From contig JAPOJD010000006.1 of assembly GCA_029978585.1 (NCBI GenBank), positions 1-34,770 on the forward strand: DNA of 34,770 nt, given 5' to 3'. The position numbers and the translations under genes were made by a program. Position 1 is the stretch's first letter, and the number at the start of each line of letters is the position of its first letter. Under the pieces are notes generated by a model. The model ran no database searches. It worked only from the letters and a program-made list of their open reading frames with translations, and was not told the DNA's origin. Origin of the DNA: Actinomycetota bacterium (GTDB taxonomy: Bacteria > Actinomycetota > Actinomycetes > S36-B12). Shown here piece after piece: positions 1 to 7,969 of the stretch.

Positions 1-14
1 CCCCAAATACAATA

Positions 15-28
15 TGGGGAGCACCCCC
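15..28 (-). terminator. possible terminator hairpin downstream of the MFS gene
   Basis: Read on the minus strand just after the MFS stop codon, a G-rich run and a C-rich run (GGGGGTGCTCCCC) can pair as a short stem, followed by the AT-rich stretch ATATTGTATTT. This is the only clearly AT-rich patch near the left edge. The stem is short and the window ends here, so the call is weak. Nothing else is visible in bases 1-37. Confidence 0.25.
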
Positions 29-37
29 AACCGCCAC

Positions 38-1300
38 TCAACGACTTGGGGTGGGCTTGCGGAGGGTCTCGGGCATGACGAGCACGAACACCAGCGCGAT
101 GGCGGCGACGGCGGCACCCACCCCGAACGCCCACTCGAAGCCGTAGAGGTCCAGCAGCAGGCCGCCGAGGAGCGGCCCGATGACGGCGCCGAGGTCGGAC
201 ACCATCTGGTACGTCGCGACCACGCTGCCACCCTGGCGCCCGCCCATGATGTCGCCGACCACGGCCGAGGGGGCCGACCCGAGGAACGCGGTGCCCACCG
301 ACATCACCACCATGCTCGCGAAGAAGACAACGAGGGCGAGGGACACCGAGCCACTGGCGAGGTCATCCGCCATGAGCATGACCATGCCCACGACGGTGGC
401 GCTCGTGCCGATGATCATCGCGGGGCGCCGCCCCCGCAGGTCGGTGAGGCGTCCGGCGGGAACCAGGAAGCACGCCTGCGCGATTGCCGCGACGAGGAAG
501 GCCCAGCCCGAAAGGCTGGGCCCCTGCTTCAGGCCCTGGACGACGAACAGCGGAATGAGCGCGGCGCGCAGTCCGAACGCCGTCAGGCCGGCCGTGAGGT
601 TGACCGCGAGCGCGGCCCGGTACGCGCCGTTGCCGAGGGCCTCGCGCAGCTCCGCCCAGCCGCCGGCCCGCGTCTCGGCGGGGACCACTCCGCCCTCCTC
701 GGCCACCGTCTCCTCGCGGGCGGCGATGCGGGCCGGGGAGAGGTAGACCAGGGCGATCACGGTGGCGACGGCGAGGGTCCCGGCGTAGAAGAAGAACGGC
801 GCGCGGATCGAGATGGCTAGCAGCACCGCCCCGATGGCCGGGCCCGTCACGCCCCCGACGAGGAAGCCGCCCTGCCAGGCCGCCGAGGCCTGCCCGCGCT
901 GGCCGGAGTCGACGACGCGCAGCAGGAGGCCGAGGGCGGACACCGTGAACATCGCCGACCCCACGCCGCCGAGGCCGCGCAGAACGAGGAGCTGGACGTA
1001 ACTCTGGGAGAGCCCGGCGAGGAGGCTGGACACCGCGACGACTCCCAGCCCGGTGGCGAGGACGATGCGCTCCCCGAAGCGGTTGGTCCAACTCCCGGCG
1101 AGGGGTGATGAGACGAACCTCATGAGGGCGAACGACGACACCACCGCCGAGGCTGCCAGCGCGGAGACACCGAAGGACTCCGCGAAGATGGGAATCGACG
1201 GGATGACGATCCCGAACCCGAGGGCCACGAAGAACGCGATCGATGCGAGGACGCTGACTTCGACCGGGAGGTCACGCAGCAGCGGAATCCATCGACGCAC
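38..1300 (-). CDS. MFS transporter (12-TM type)
   Basis: Major facilitator superfamily permease of about 420 residues, probably a proton-driven exporter in the cytoplasmic membrane; the substrate cannot be read from the sequence. The protein is a chain of hydrophobic helices. The N-terminal half has a helix rich in GFGIVIPSIP, followed by a loop with a G-x-x-x-D/E-R-like element (NRFGERIVL) typical of the MFS loop 2-3. The second half repeats this pattern with DLRGRRPAMI, as expected from the internal duplication of the family. The start is GTG at 1300, preceded by a TAGGCT -10 box eight bases upstream. It follows the VWA gene by 52 bases on the same strand but has its own promoter, so it need not belong to that operon functionally. 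Confidence 0.85.
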   Translation of the reverse strand: MRRWIPLLRDLPVEVSVLASIAFFVALGFGIVIPSIPIFAESFGVSALAASAVVSSFALMRFVSSPLAGSWTNRFGERIVLATGLGVVAVSSLLAGLSQSYVQLLVLRGLGGVGSAMFTVSALGLLLRVVDSGQRGQASAAWQGGFLVGGVTGPAIGAVLLAISIRAPFFFYAGTLAVATVIALVYLSPARIAAREETVAEEGGVVPAETRAGGWAELREALGNGAYRAALAVNLTAGLTAFGLRAALIPLFVVQGLKQGPSLSGWAFLVAAIAQACFLVPAGRLTDLRGRRPAMIIGTSATVVGMVMLMADDLASGSVSLALVVFFASMVVMSVGTAFLGSAPSAVVGDIMGGRQGGSVVATYQMVSDLGAVIGPLLGGLLLDLYGFEWAFGVGAAVAAIALVFVLVMPETLRKPTPSR

Positions 1301-1308
1301 GAGGGGCG

Positions 1309-1314
1309 AGCCTA
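1309..1314 (-). promoter_or_regulatory. -10 box of the MFS gene
   Basis: TAGGCT on the minus strand, eight bases before the GTG at 1300. The spacing implies a transcript that begins at or within one or two bases of the start codon. No Shine-Dalgarno site lies between. Confidence 0.5.
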
Positions 1315-1352
1315 CGTGGCGCCCGGCACCGAGGTTCGGACCGACCCGTGCG

Positions 1353-3308
1353 TCAGGCGGTACGCCGCCGTCCGCGGCGGGACCGCACGTAGTCGGTGAC
1401 GACGTAATCGCCCAGTTGGTCGCCGTCCGCGGCGAACACTCGGCCGCCGTTGCGCCGCGCCATCGCGTCGAGGAAGCGCTCCAGGCGGGGATCGTCGCCG
1501 AGGCGGAACCACGAGATCGGCACGCCGCGCCGCGTCAGCCGGTCGACCTCGGCCACGGTGAGGGCGATCGTCTCCCGATCGGGCGGCCAGGTGAACCACC
1601 ATTGCCCGTCCGGCAGCAGGTGAGCGGTCGGCTCGCCGTCCGTGACGACGAGGCACACGGGCTCGGCATCGCGGTGCCGGTCGAGGAAGCGGCCGGCGAG
1701 CAGCAGCGCATGGTGCAGGTTCGTGCCCTGGATGTCACCGGCGTCCAGGTCGGGAAGTTCCTCGGCGGGGACCACGCGGGCGAGATTGGAGAACGTGATC
1801 ACCTGCAGTGCATCGAGGGGGTACGCCGTCGCGGCGAGGGCGTGCAGGGCGAGCGCCGTGGTCTTCGCGGCACGCCAGGTGTCGTTCATGACCATGGAGA
1901 AGGACTGGTCGACCAGGAGCGCGACTGCAGCGCGCGTGCGGGTCTCGGTCTCGCGGACCTCGAAGTCGTCGGGGGACAGCCGGATCCGGCCGGGCGTGCC
2001 CTCCGCCAGGTGGCGCCGCGAGGCGTTGCCGAGGGTGCGCACGACATCGAGCGGCTGCTCGTCGCCGAACTGCCATGGTCGGGTCTGGCCCGTGAGCTCG
2101 CCGGCAGCGCCGGTGTCGTGAACGTCGTGGTCGCCGCGCGGCCCGGCCTCCATGCCGGCAAACACCCGGCGCAGCGCCGTGCGCCCGATGCGCCGGATGG
2201 CCCGCGGGGTGAGCTCCATCCGGTCGGTGAGGTACCCCTGCTCCCGCAGTTGCCGCTCGATCTCGCGCAGCCGCTCGATGTCGTCGACGGCCTGCCGCCC
2301 CAGGGCTCGACGCACGGCCTCCTCGTCGATGTCCTCCAGCGTGGCCCCGGGGTAGGACTGGGCGAGTTGAGACTCCAGTGAGTCGATGTCGGCGAGCTCG
2401 GCCAGCGCCTCGGTCGCATCGGGCAGCCCGAGGCCCTGCTCGCCCCGCATGCGCTGCCGCCCCTGCCACGCGAGGTCGGGTCGCAGCGCCCGCAGGTTGT
2501 CCTGGAGCGCGGCCATCTCCGCCGCGAGGTCGAGATCCTGCCAGGCCTGCGCCATCAGCCCGGCCAGCTCCTCCCGCTGCTCCGGCGTGAGCGAGTCGAG
2601 CATGCGCTGCATGGCGGCCGCGCGACGGGCCAGCTCGTCGAGCAACTGCTCGAAGGACTCCGGCCGGTCGGGGAAGAAGTCACCGTGCCGGTCCATGAAC
2701 TGCTCGAAGTCCGCGCTGACATCCTCGCCGCGACGGTGCTTGTCCATCATGGCGTTGAGGTCGGCCATCATGTCCTTGAGCGCTCGCTGCGCCTCAGGCG
2801 ACATCGGGTTCTGCATGGCCTGGGAGAGGTCCTTGAATTGCTGGTCGAGTACGTCGCGGCGCAGCATGTCGCGGATCTCGTCGTACGCCGCACGCGCCTC
2901 CGGGGAGCGCCAGTCGTATTCGGCGAGCTCCCGCACGGCACGAGCGGTGTCGTCCGGCAGCATGTCGAGCATCGACTCCCGGAACCGCGCGTCGTCGGAG
3001 GGGTCGGGGAAGAGCGCGGAGCGCTCGAGGTCGAGGGCCTCGTCGAGCTTGTCGCGCACCTGCTCCAGCAGCCCGTCGAGGCGACCCGACTTCTCCAGTT
3101 CGCGCCGCCGCTGCTGCAGCCGGCGCCGCAGGTCGTCGAGACCGCGCATCCCGTCAGTCCCGCGGCGCATGAGGTCGCGCAGCGCATCGCGCACCGAACT
3201 GCCGTCGAGGATGCGGTCCGCGAGAGCGTCGACGGCCGCGCCCGCGTCGACCGGCTCGGCCAGCGGGTCGGGGCCGCCGTGGTAGGCGCCGTATCGGTAG
3301 CGCGCCAT
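1353..3308 (-). CDS. VWA-domain protein, partner of MoxR-type ATPase
   Basis: Large cytoplasmic protein (651 aa) with a C-terminal von Willebrand factor A domain. The first 450 or so residues are charged and helical, without membrane segments or a signal peptide. The VWA domain shows an intact metal-ion-dependent adhesion site: DQSFS near residue 467, the threonine of GTNLHH near 529, and the aspartate of VTDGEP near 557. Proteins of this kind (CoxE/NorD/BchD-like) work with a MoxR-family AAA+ ATPase to insert metals or remodel a client. Such an ATPase lies upstream on the same strand (6530-7942), with the secreted glycine-rich/FN3 gene between them. The ATG at 3308 follows the FN3 stop by 15 bases, so co-transcription is likely. 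The client protein is unknown. Confidence 0.85.
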   Translation of the reverse strand: MARYRYGAYHGGPDPLAEPVDAGAAVDALADRILDGSSVRDALRDLMRRGTDGMRGLDDLRRRLQQRRRELEKSGRLDGLLEQVRDKLDEALDLERSALFPDPSDDARFRESMLDMLPDDTARAVRELAEYDWRSPEARAAYDEIRDMLRRDVLDQQFKDLSQAMQNPMSPEAQRALKDMMADLNAMMDKHRRGEDVSADFEQFMDRHGDFFPDRPESFEQLLDELARRAAAMQRMLDSLTPEQREELAGLMAQAWQDLDLAAEMAALQDNLRALRPDLAWQGRQRMRGEQGLGLPDATEALAELADIDSLESQLAQSYPGATLEDIDEEAVRRALGRQAVDDIERLREIERQLREQGYLTDRMELTPRAIRRIGRTALRRVFAGMEAGPRGDHDVHDTGAAGELTGQTRPWQFGDEQPLDVVRTLGNASRRHLAEGTPGRIRLSPDDFEVRETETRTRAAVALLVDQSFSMVMNDTWRAAKTTALALHALAATAYPLDALQVITFSNLARVVPAEELPDLDAGDIQGTNLHHALLLAGRFLDRHRDAEPVCLVVTDGEPTAHLLPDGQWWFTWPPDRETIALTVAEVDRLTRRGVPISWFRLGDDPRLERFLDAMARRNGGRVFAADGDQLGDYVVTDYVRSRRGRRRTA

Positions 3309-3323
3309 GGCGTCAGGCCGCGT

Positions 3324-5687
3324 TCATCGCGGGTACACCGCGGCCGTCGGGTTCGACCATGGGCCCCAGCCGGCATCGGTGAGGGCCTGGATGCGGAAGC
3401 GATACGACGCCCACGGGTCCAGGCGGCGGAACGTCACCTCGAGCCGGCCGGACCGGTCCACGCGCTGCACCGACCACGCGCCGCCGTCGCGGGACACCGC
3501 GATGCGGTAGGCGACGACCGCGCTCCCGCCGTCGCGCAGGGGCGGCAGCCAGGTGAGGTGGACCTTGCCGGTCGGTACGCCGCTGGCCTGCACCTGCCGC
3601 GGCACGGTCGGGAGCGTGAGCGGGACGACGGGGCCCGCCTGCGCCGACCACGCGCCGCGACCGGCCGCCGTGACGGCGGCGACCTCGACGACGTAGGCGC
3701 GGCCGTTGCGCAGGCTGCCGATGGTGAACGTGGTGGCCGGACCGCCGGTGTAGGCATGCGTCCACGTCATCCCGGCGTCCGCCGACCAGCGGATGCGGTA
3801 CTGCCGAATCGGCAGCCCCCCGGTGGCCACGGGCGCACTCCAGCGCACGGCGAGGGAGGCGTCCCCTCCGCGGACGAACACCTGCGTCGGCGCACCCGGG
3901 GCGCTCGCCGGAATCACCGGAGGGGATGGCACCGACTCCGGGCCGGCACCCGCGGCATTGATGGCCGCGACCCGGAAGAGGTACGGCGTGCCGTTCGACA
4001 GCCCGGTCGCGACGTACTCCGTGGCCGTCGATCCGGTGTCGGCGACGAGTTCGTACCACCCGGTATTCGAGGACGCCTCGATGCGGTAGCCGACGACGTT
4101 GCGGCCGTTGTCGCTGGTGGGCGGCTCCCAGGTCACCGTGGCCGTCGCGTTGCCCGCGACCGCGCTCACGCCGCTCGGCGTACCGGGGACCGTGAACGGT
4201 CGAGCGATCGCGGGCTGGCTGACGAGGCCGACCCCGAACGTGTTGGTGATCGCAGCGACGCGGAACTCGTAGGCCGTGCCGTTCGCCAACTGCGTCACGG
4301 TGTAGCGAGTCGCGCCGGTTCCCGTGGACGCGGTGTGGACGCGCCACTGCGAGGAGCCGGCCTCACGCAGGTCGATGCGGTAGCCCGTGAGCGTGCCCCC
4401 GCCCAGGTCGTTGGGCGGGTCCCACGTGAGCGTGACCGAGCGATCGGCCGGGGACCCCCGCAGCCGGGTCGGCGGCGACGACCGTGCCTCGGGGGAGATC
4501 GGGCCGGTGGGCGCGGACCAGGCGCTTGTCCCGGTCGCGCTCACGGCCGCGACCTCGAAGACGAGGTACGTCGCCTGCGTCAGGCCTGCGTAGAGGTAGG
4601 TCGTGGCCGTCGATCCCGTGGCGACGGGCGTGCTCCACGTCGCGCCGGAGTCGTCGGTGTAGCGCACGAGGTAGCCGGTCACCGGCACGGGCGATGCCGG
4701 AGGAGCCCGCCAGGTCAGGTCGACTGCCTGGTACGCCGACACGGCAACCAGGTCGGTGGGTGCGCCGGGGTCGAGCTCGGGGTAGATCAGCGATGACGCC
4801 GCCGACCACGCGCTCGTGCCCACGCTGTTGATCGCCGCCACCTCAAAGATGTAGCCCGCCTGGCTGGTCAGGTTGCCTACCGTCGCCGACGTGGCCGTCG
4901 ACCCCGTGTTCGGCATCTGTGCCCACGACCCGCCACCATCGGTGGAGTAGCGGATGAAGTACCCCGTCACCGGGGCGCCCCCCGTCTGTGTCGGCGCGGT
5001 CCACGACAGGGCCACCGACTCGTAGCCGGGCGTCCCCGCGACATTCGTTGGCGCGTTCGACACCGACGTCACCGTCACCGGCTGGGTCACTGCCGACGGC
5101 GGCCCGGTGGTCGTTTGGTTGACTGCTGAAACCTGGAACACGTACGTGCCCGTGGGCAGGGATCCCGTGTAGGACGTCTGCGACGCGGGCACCGCTGCCC
5201 AGAGGCTCCACGTCTGGCCGCCATTCGTCGACCAGCCGATCACGTAGTTCACCAGCGGCGTTCCGCCGGTGAAGGTGGGTGCCGTCCAGGTCACTGTCGC
5301 CGTGCCCGTCCCGGCCGTGGCGCTGACAGCCGTCGGCGCCCCCGGCACGCTGGAGGCCTTGACGTCGCCGCTGTAGGTGACGGTGCTCGTGGCCAGCGCA
5401 CCGGGTCCTGCCGTCGCCGACAGGGTGAAACTGAACACTTCGGCGCGCGTCGGGGTGCCCGACAGCAGGCCGGTCGGGCTCACGGACAGTCCGTCCGGGA
5501 CGACACCGCCGGTCACCTGCCAGGTGATCGTGCTGGCCGGGTTGGCGAAGGTGGCCACCAGTTGCTGTGAGACGGGCACGCCCGCGGTCATCGTCGACAG
5601 CGATGTCGTGGTGATGTCGACCCACTGGATCGTTGCGGAGGGTGAGGAGGCCGGGCTGGCCAGTGTTGTCGTGGCGTTGGTCACCAT
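3324..5687 (-). CDS. 3' part of a secreted Ig/fibronectin-III repeat protein, separated from its 5' part by an amber codon
   Basis: The frame from 5687 encodes 787 residues with no signal peptide: a putative-Ig (He_PIG-like) domain at about residues 30-110 (SPTGLLSGTPTRAE is typical), then seven fibronectin type III repeats of about 95 residues, each opening with PGAPT-like linkers and a conserved W in V-x-W-x-A/P-P. It is in the same frame as the glycine-rich ORF upstream. Only one TAG (5706-5708) separates them, and the bridging residues SYANPAMVTN continue the usual Gly-rich-to-Ig linker. ATG 5687 has no good ribosome binding site. I read the two parts as one former gene of about 1,070 codons, with start 6533. 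If the stop is real, this half is either untranslated or made without a secretion signal. Role inferred: cell-surface or extracellular binding. Confidence 0.75.
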   Translation of the reverse strand: MVTNATTTLASPASSPSATIQWVDITTTSLSTMTAGVPVSQQLVATFANPASTITWQVTGGVVPDGLSVSPTGLLSGTPTRAEVFSFTLSATAGPGALATSTVTYSGDVKASSVPGAPTAVSATAGTGTATVTWTAPTFTGGTPLVNYVIGWSTNGGQTWSLWAAVPASQTSYTGSLPTGTYVFQVSAVNQTTTGPPSAVTQPVTVTSVSNAPTNVAGTPGYESVALSWTAPTQTGGAPVTGYFIRYSTDGGGSWAQMPNTGSTATSATVGNLTSQAGYIFEVAAINSVGTSAWSAASSLIYPELDPGAPTDLVAVSAYQAVDLTWRAPPASPVPVTGYLVRYTDDSGATWSTPVATGSTATTYLYAGLTQATYLVFEVAAVSATGTSAWSAPTGPISPEARSSPPTRLRGSPADRSVTLTWDPPNDLGGGTLTGYRIDLREAGSSQWRVHTASTGTGATRYTVTQLANGTAYEFRVAAITNTFGVGLVSQPAIARPFTVPGTPSGVSAVAGNATATVTWEPPTSDNGRNVVGYRIEASSNTGWYELVADTGSTATEYVATGLSNGTPYLFRVAAINAAGAGPESVPSPPVIPASAPGAPTQVFVRGGDASLAVRWSAPVATGGLPIRQYRIRWSADAGMTWTHAYTGGPATTFTIGSLRNGRAYVVEVAAVTAAGRGAWSAQAGPVVPLTLPTVPRQVQASGVPTGKVHLTWLPPLRDGGSAVVAYRIAVSRDGGAWSVQRVDRSGRLEVTFRRLDPWASYRFRIQALTDAGWGPWSNPTAAVYPR

Positions 5688-5705
5688 GGCGGGATTCGCG
5701 TACGA

Positions 5706-5708
5706 CTA
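5706..5708 (-). other. in-frame amber (TAG) codon splitting one gene
   Basis: The reading frame GGC GGC GGG TAG TCG TAC GCG runs directly from the glycine-rich ORF into the FN3 ORF. A Gly-run followed by S-S-Y is the normal junction in this protein type, so TAG most simply derives from TCG (Ser) by one base change. It is codon 276 counted from 6533. Confidence 0.85.
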
Positions 5709-6533
5709 CCCGCCGCCGCCTCCGCCGCCCGCTCCCGCGTAGCCGACGATTCCTGCCTGTCCGGCCTGGCCCCCCCCGCCGCCGAGCCAGCCGCCGCCGC
5801 CTCCGCCGCCACCGGCGTTGCCCGTTCCGGTCTCGGAGTTGCCCCCCAGCTGGCCATTGCCGCTGGGATCCACGCCGCCGGGTCCGCCGTCACCGCCGTT
5901 GTCCCCGCCGGCACTCGCGCCGTCCTGCGCGGGGAAGACCCCGCCGCTCGCGGTCCCGGAGCCGCCGCTGCCACCCGCGCCCCCGGCCACATAGCCCTGG
6001 CCAGAGCCGCCCTGGTGCGCCCCGCCTCCACCGCCGCCACCGCCCGCGACCATGACCCGCGTGTCGGGGAGGTAGCCGCCGATGCGCAGGTCCGTGTCGC
6101 CGCCGCCCCCGCCGCCGCTCAAGCTGGCACCCGGCGACCAGCTGCCGGTCCCACCGCCCGCACCGCCGTTCCACCCACCCGTGCCGGGCGTGCCGCCATC
6201 GGCGTCGCCGCCGGCACCGCCGACCCATGCTGCGATGAGCGTCGTACCGGCGGTCCACGTGAGGGTGCCCTGCACCTGCGCTCCGGCACCGCCGGAGTCG
6301 TCCTGGATGCTGTCGGACCCACCGGCAGCGCCGATGAGGGTCACGTATGCAGACTGCACGCCCCTGGGGACCGACCAGCTCTGCGGGCTGCCGGTGGAGG
6401 AGAAGGTCACCTGGTTGGTGGCGCTCGCCCGCGACGAGGGCTCGGCTGTCGCCGTGGTAGGCACCACGACCGCGACTGCGGCCGCGAGGGCGAGGGCGGA
6501 TACGCCGATGACAGGGGTGCGCATGGGCCTCAT
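5706..6533 (-). CDS. secreted glycine-rich protein (5' part of the interrupted FN3 gene)
   Basis: 275 residues before the amber stop. The N-terminus has a signal peptide: Arg-containing start, hydrophobic stretch VIGVSALALAAAVAVVV, and a likely cleavage after TATAEP. Next comes a beta-rich segment (QSWSVPRGVQSAYVTLIGAAG) typical of the bacterial glycine-rich protein domain, then about 180 residues dominated by Gly with repeated GGAGG, GGTG and GGGGGGG tracts. The ATG at 6533 overlaps the TGA of the moxR-type gene as ATGA, which predicts translational coupling; a second ATG at 6524 gives a more compact signal peptide. The protein probably ends prematurely: in comparable proteins the Gly-rich domain is followed by Ig and FN3 domains, which here lie directly downstream in the same frame. 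Confidence 0.75.
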   Translation of the reverse strand: MRPMRTPVIGVSALALAAAVAVVVPTTATAEPSSRASATNQVTFSSTGSPQSWSVPRGVQSAYVTLIGAAGGSDSIQDDSGGAGAQVQGTLTWTAGTTLIAAWVGGAGGDADGGTPGTGGWNGGAGGGTGSWSPGASLSGGGGGGDTDLRIGGYLPDTRVMVAGGGGGGGGAHQGGSGQGYVAGGAGGSGGSGTASGGVFPAQDGASAGGDNGGDGGPGGVDPSGNGQLGGNSETGTGNAGGGGGGGGWLGGGGGQAGQAGIVGYAGAGGGGGGG

Positions 6534-7942
6534 TCTCCCGAGGCGGCGTAGGTGATGCGACCGCCCGCCTCGTCCTTGTCGATGCGCCGGGTGAGCCACA
6601 GCCCCTCGAGGGCCATCTCGACGCAGGCCGCGCTGATGCCCGCGGTGGGTTCTGCCTCCGGGCCCTCGAGGGCGCTGACGAGCCGGCCTAGACCCTCGAA
6701 CTGCCCGCCGGAGGCGAGGAGGTCAGGGCCGCGCACGAGGTCGCCGGTCTCGATGGTGGCCCCCTCGTCGAGGACGGCCACGAGCGGCCCGAGGTCCATG
6801 CCCCCGAGGTGGCGGCGGTAGGTCTCGGCGACCGCCTTGCGCGCGAGGTGATGCAGCACCTCCTCCTCCCGGCCCTCCTCGCTCACCTCGAACTCAACCT
6901 TCCCGCGGAGCGTCGGCACGACTCCGTCGAGATCCCCGACGCGCGCTACGGGGAAGTCGCCGGTGATCGCCGCGCGGCGCAGGGCGGCGCCCGCGAGTGC
7001 CTCGGCACCGGCGATGGCGAAGCGCGCGGATACGCCGCTGCGCTGATCGACCGCCGCGGACTCGCGCACGAGCCGGGTGAAGCGAGCCATCACCTCGAGC
7101 AGGTGACGCGGCACGATGGCGACGAGGTCGGCCTCCTGGGCGATCAGGTCGACCTCGTGGGCGACGTCGTAGGGGTAGTGGGTCGTGATCTCGGCGCCGA
7201 ATCGGTCCTTCATCGGCGTGATGATGCGGCCGCGGTTGGTGTAGTCCTCGGGGTTGGCGCTGGCCATGACGAGCAGGTCCAGCGGCAGGCGCAGGGTGTA
7301 GCCGCGCACCTGGATATCGCGCTCCTCGAGCACGTTGAGCAGGGCAACCTGGATGCGCTCGGCGAGGTCGGGCAGTTCGTTGATCGCGAAGATGCCGCGG
7401 TTCGTTCGAGGGACGAGGCCGAAGTGGATGGTCTCCGGGTCGCCGAGAGTTCGGCCCTCGGCCACCTTGACCGGATCGACGTCGCCGATCAGGTCGCCGA
7501 CCGACGTGTCGGGGGTGGCGAGCTTCTCGCCGTAGCGCTCGCTGCGATGCCGCCACGTCACCGGGGTGTCGTCGCCGAGCTCTGCCACGAGGCGCACCCC
7601 GTACGCGCTGACCGGGGCCATGGGGTCGTCGTTCACCTCCGACCCCTCGACGATGGGCATCCACTCGTCAAGCAGGGTGACCAGCGTCCGGATGAGGCGG
7701 GTCTTGCCCTGGCCGCGCTCGCCCAGGAGTACGACGTCGTGCCCCGCGAGGAGCGCTCGTTCGAGCTGCGGCAGCACGGTGTCGTCGAAACCGACGATCC
7801 CGGGGAATGTGGGCTCCCCGGCCGACAGTCGCGCGCGCAGGTTGTCGCGGATCTCCTCCTTGATGCTGCGGGGCTCATAGCCGGAGGAGCGCAGTGCGCC
7901 GAGTGTCCGCGGTAGGTGGGCCGGGATGACGGGGGTGCTCAT
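6530..7942 (-). CDS. MoxR / magnesium-chelatase-like AAA+ ATPase
   Basis: AAA+ ATPase of 470 residues. Walker A is GERGQGKT (residues 74-81) and the Walker B/ELPDL segment is IFAINELPDL (184-193), followed by the sensor-1 region MASANPEDYTNRGR (about 226-239) typical of magnesium-chelatase-I and MoxR relatives. Family role: ATP-driven remodelling or metal-insertion chaperone that pairs with a VWA protein. The VWA partner is encoded downstream (1353-3308), but unusually a secreted glycine-rich/FN3 gene sits between the two. The start is ATG 7942 (MSTPVIPAHL), preceded by TACCGT exactly six bases upstream; longer upstream extensions would run into the divergent FIST gene and are rejected. The stop overlaps the start of the next gene (ATGA). 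Confidence 0.88.
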   Translation of the reverse strand: MSTPVIPAHLPRTLGALRSSGYEPRSIKEEIRDNLRARLSAGEPTFPGIVGFDDTVLPQLERALLAGHDVVLLGERGQGKTRLIRTLVTLLDEWMPIVEGSEVNDDPMAPVSAYGVRLVAELGDDTPVTWRHRSERYGEKLATPDTSVGDLIGDVDPVKVAEGRTLGDPETIHFGLVPRTNRGIFAINELPDLAERIQVALLNVLEERDIQVRGYTLRLPLDLLVMASANPEDYTNRGRIITPMKDRFGAEITTHYPYDVAHEVDLIAQEADLVAIVPRHLLEVMARFTRLVRESAAVDQRSGVSARFAIAGAEALAGAALRRAAITGDFPVARVGDLDGVVPTLRGKVEFEVSEEGREEEVLHHLARKAVAETYRRHLGGMDLGPLVAVLDEGATIETGDLVRGPDLLASGGQFEGLGRLVSALEGPEAEPTAGISAACVEMALEGLWLTRRIDKDEAGGRITYAASGE

Positions 7943-7948
7943 GACCCG

Positions 7949-7954
7949 ACGGTA
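7949..7954 (-). promoter_or_regulatory. -10 box of the moxR-type operon
   Basis: TACCGT, six bases before ATG 7942, implying a leaderless transcript. It lies in a 27-base divergent gap and is four bases from the -10 box of the opposing FIST gene, so polymerase cannot occupy both promoters at once. Confidence 0.6.
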
Positions 7955-7957
7955 CGC

Positions 7958-7963
7958 CAGGAT
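7958..7963 (+). promoter_or_regulatory. -10 box of the FIST gene
   Basis: CAGGAT, six bases before GTG 7970. The same hexamer, spacing and start codon recur in front of ilvA (12135-12147). Confidence 0.5.
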
Positions 7964-7969
7964 GGTGCC

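Noticed and set aside
2685-4796. 703-codon plus-strand ORF opposite the VWA and FN3 genes
   Set aside because: Its translation is low-complexity Arg/Gly/His/Val-rich with no family features. It is the third-position-GC shadow of the real minus-strand genes, which have full MIDAS and FN3 motifs.
3324-5400. Tandem DNA repeats or a CRISPR-like array
   Set aside because: The periodicity of about 290 bases comes from seven diverged fibronectin-III domains; there are no identical short repeats with spacers.
5706-5708. Genetic code reassignment of TAG to a sense codon
   Set aside because: TAG is used as the ordinary stop of many intact genes here (P450, ilvA, DUF2786, cydB, pheA, PAS, MFS), so a reassignment is not tenable; only local readthrough remains possible.
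5680-5720. Frameshift between the glycine-rich and FN3 ORFs
   Set aside because: Codon-by-codon reading shows the two ORFs are in the same frame; a stop codon, not a frame change, separates them.
5709-6200. Simple-sequence GGC repeat region
   Set aside because: The GC-rich repetition encodes the poly-glycine tracts of the secreted protein in an open frame; it is not a noncoding repeat.
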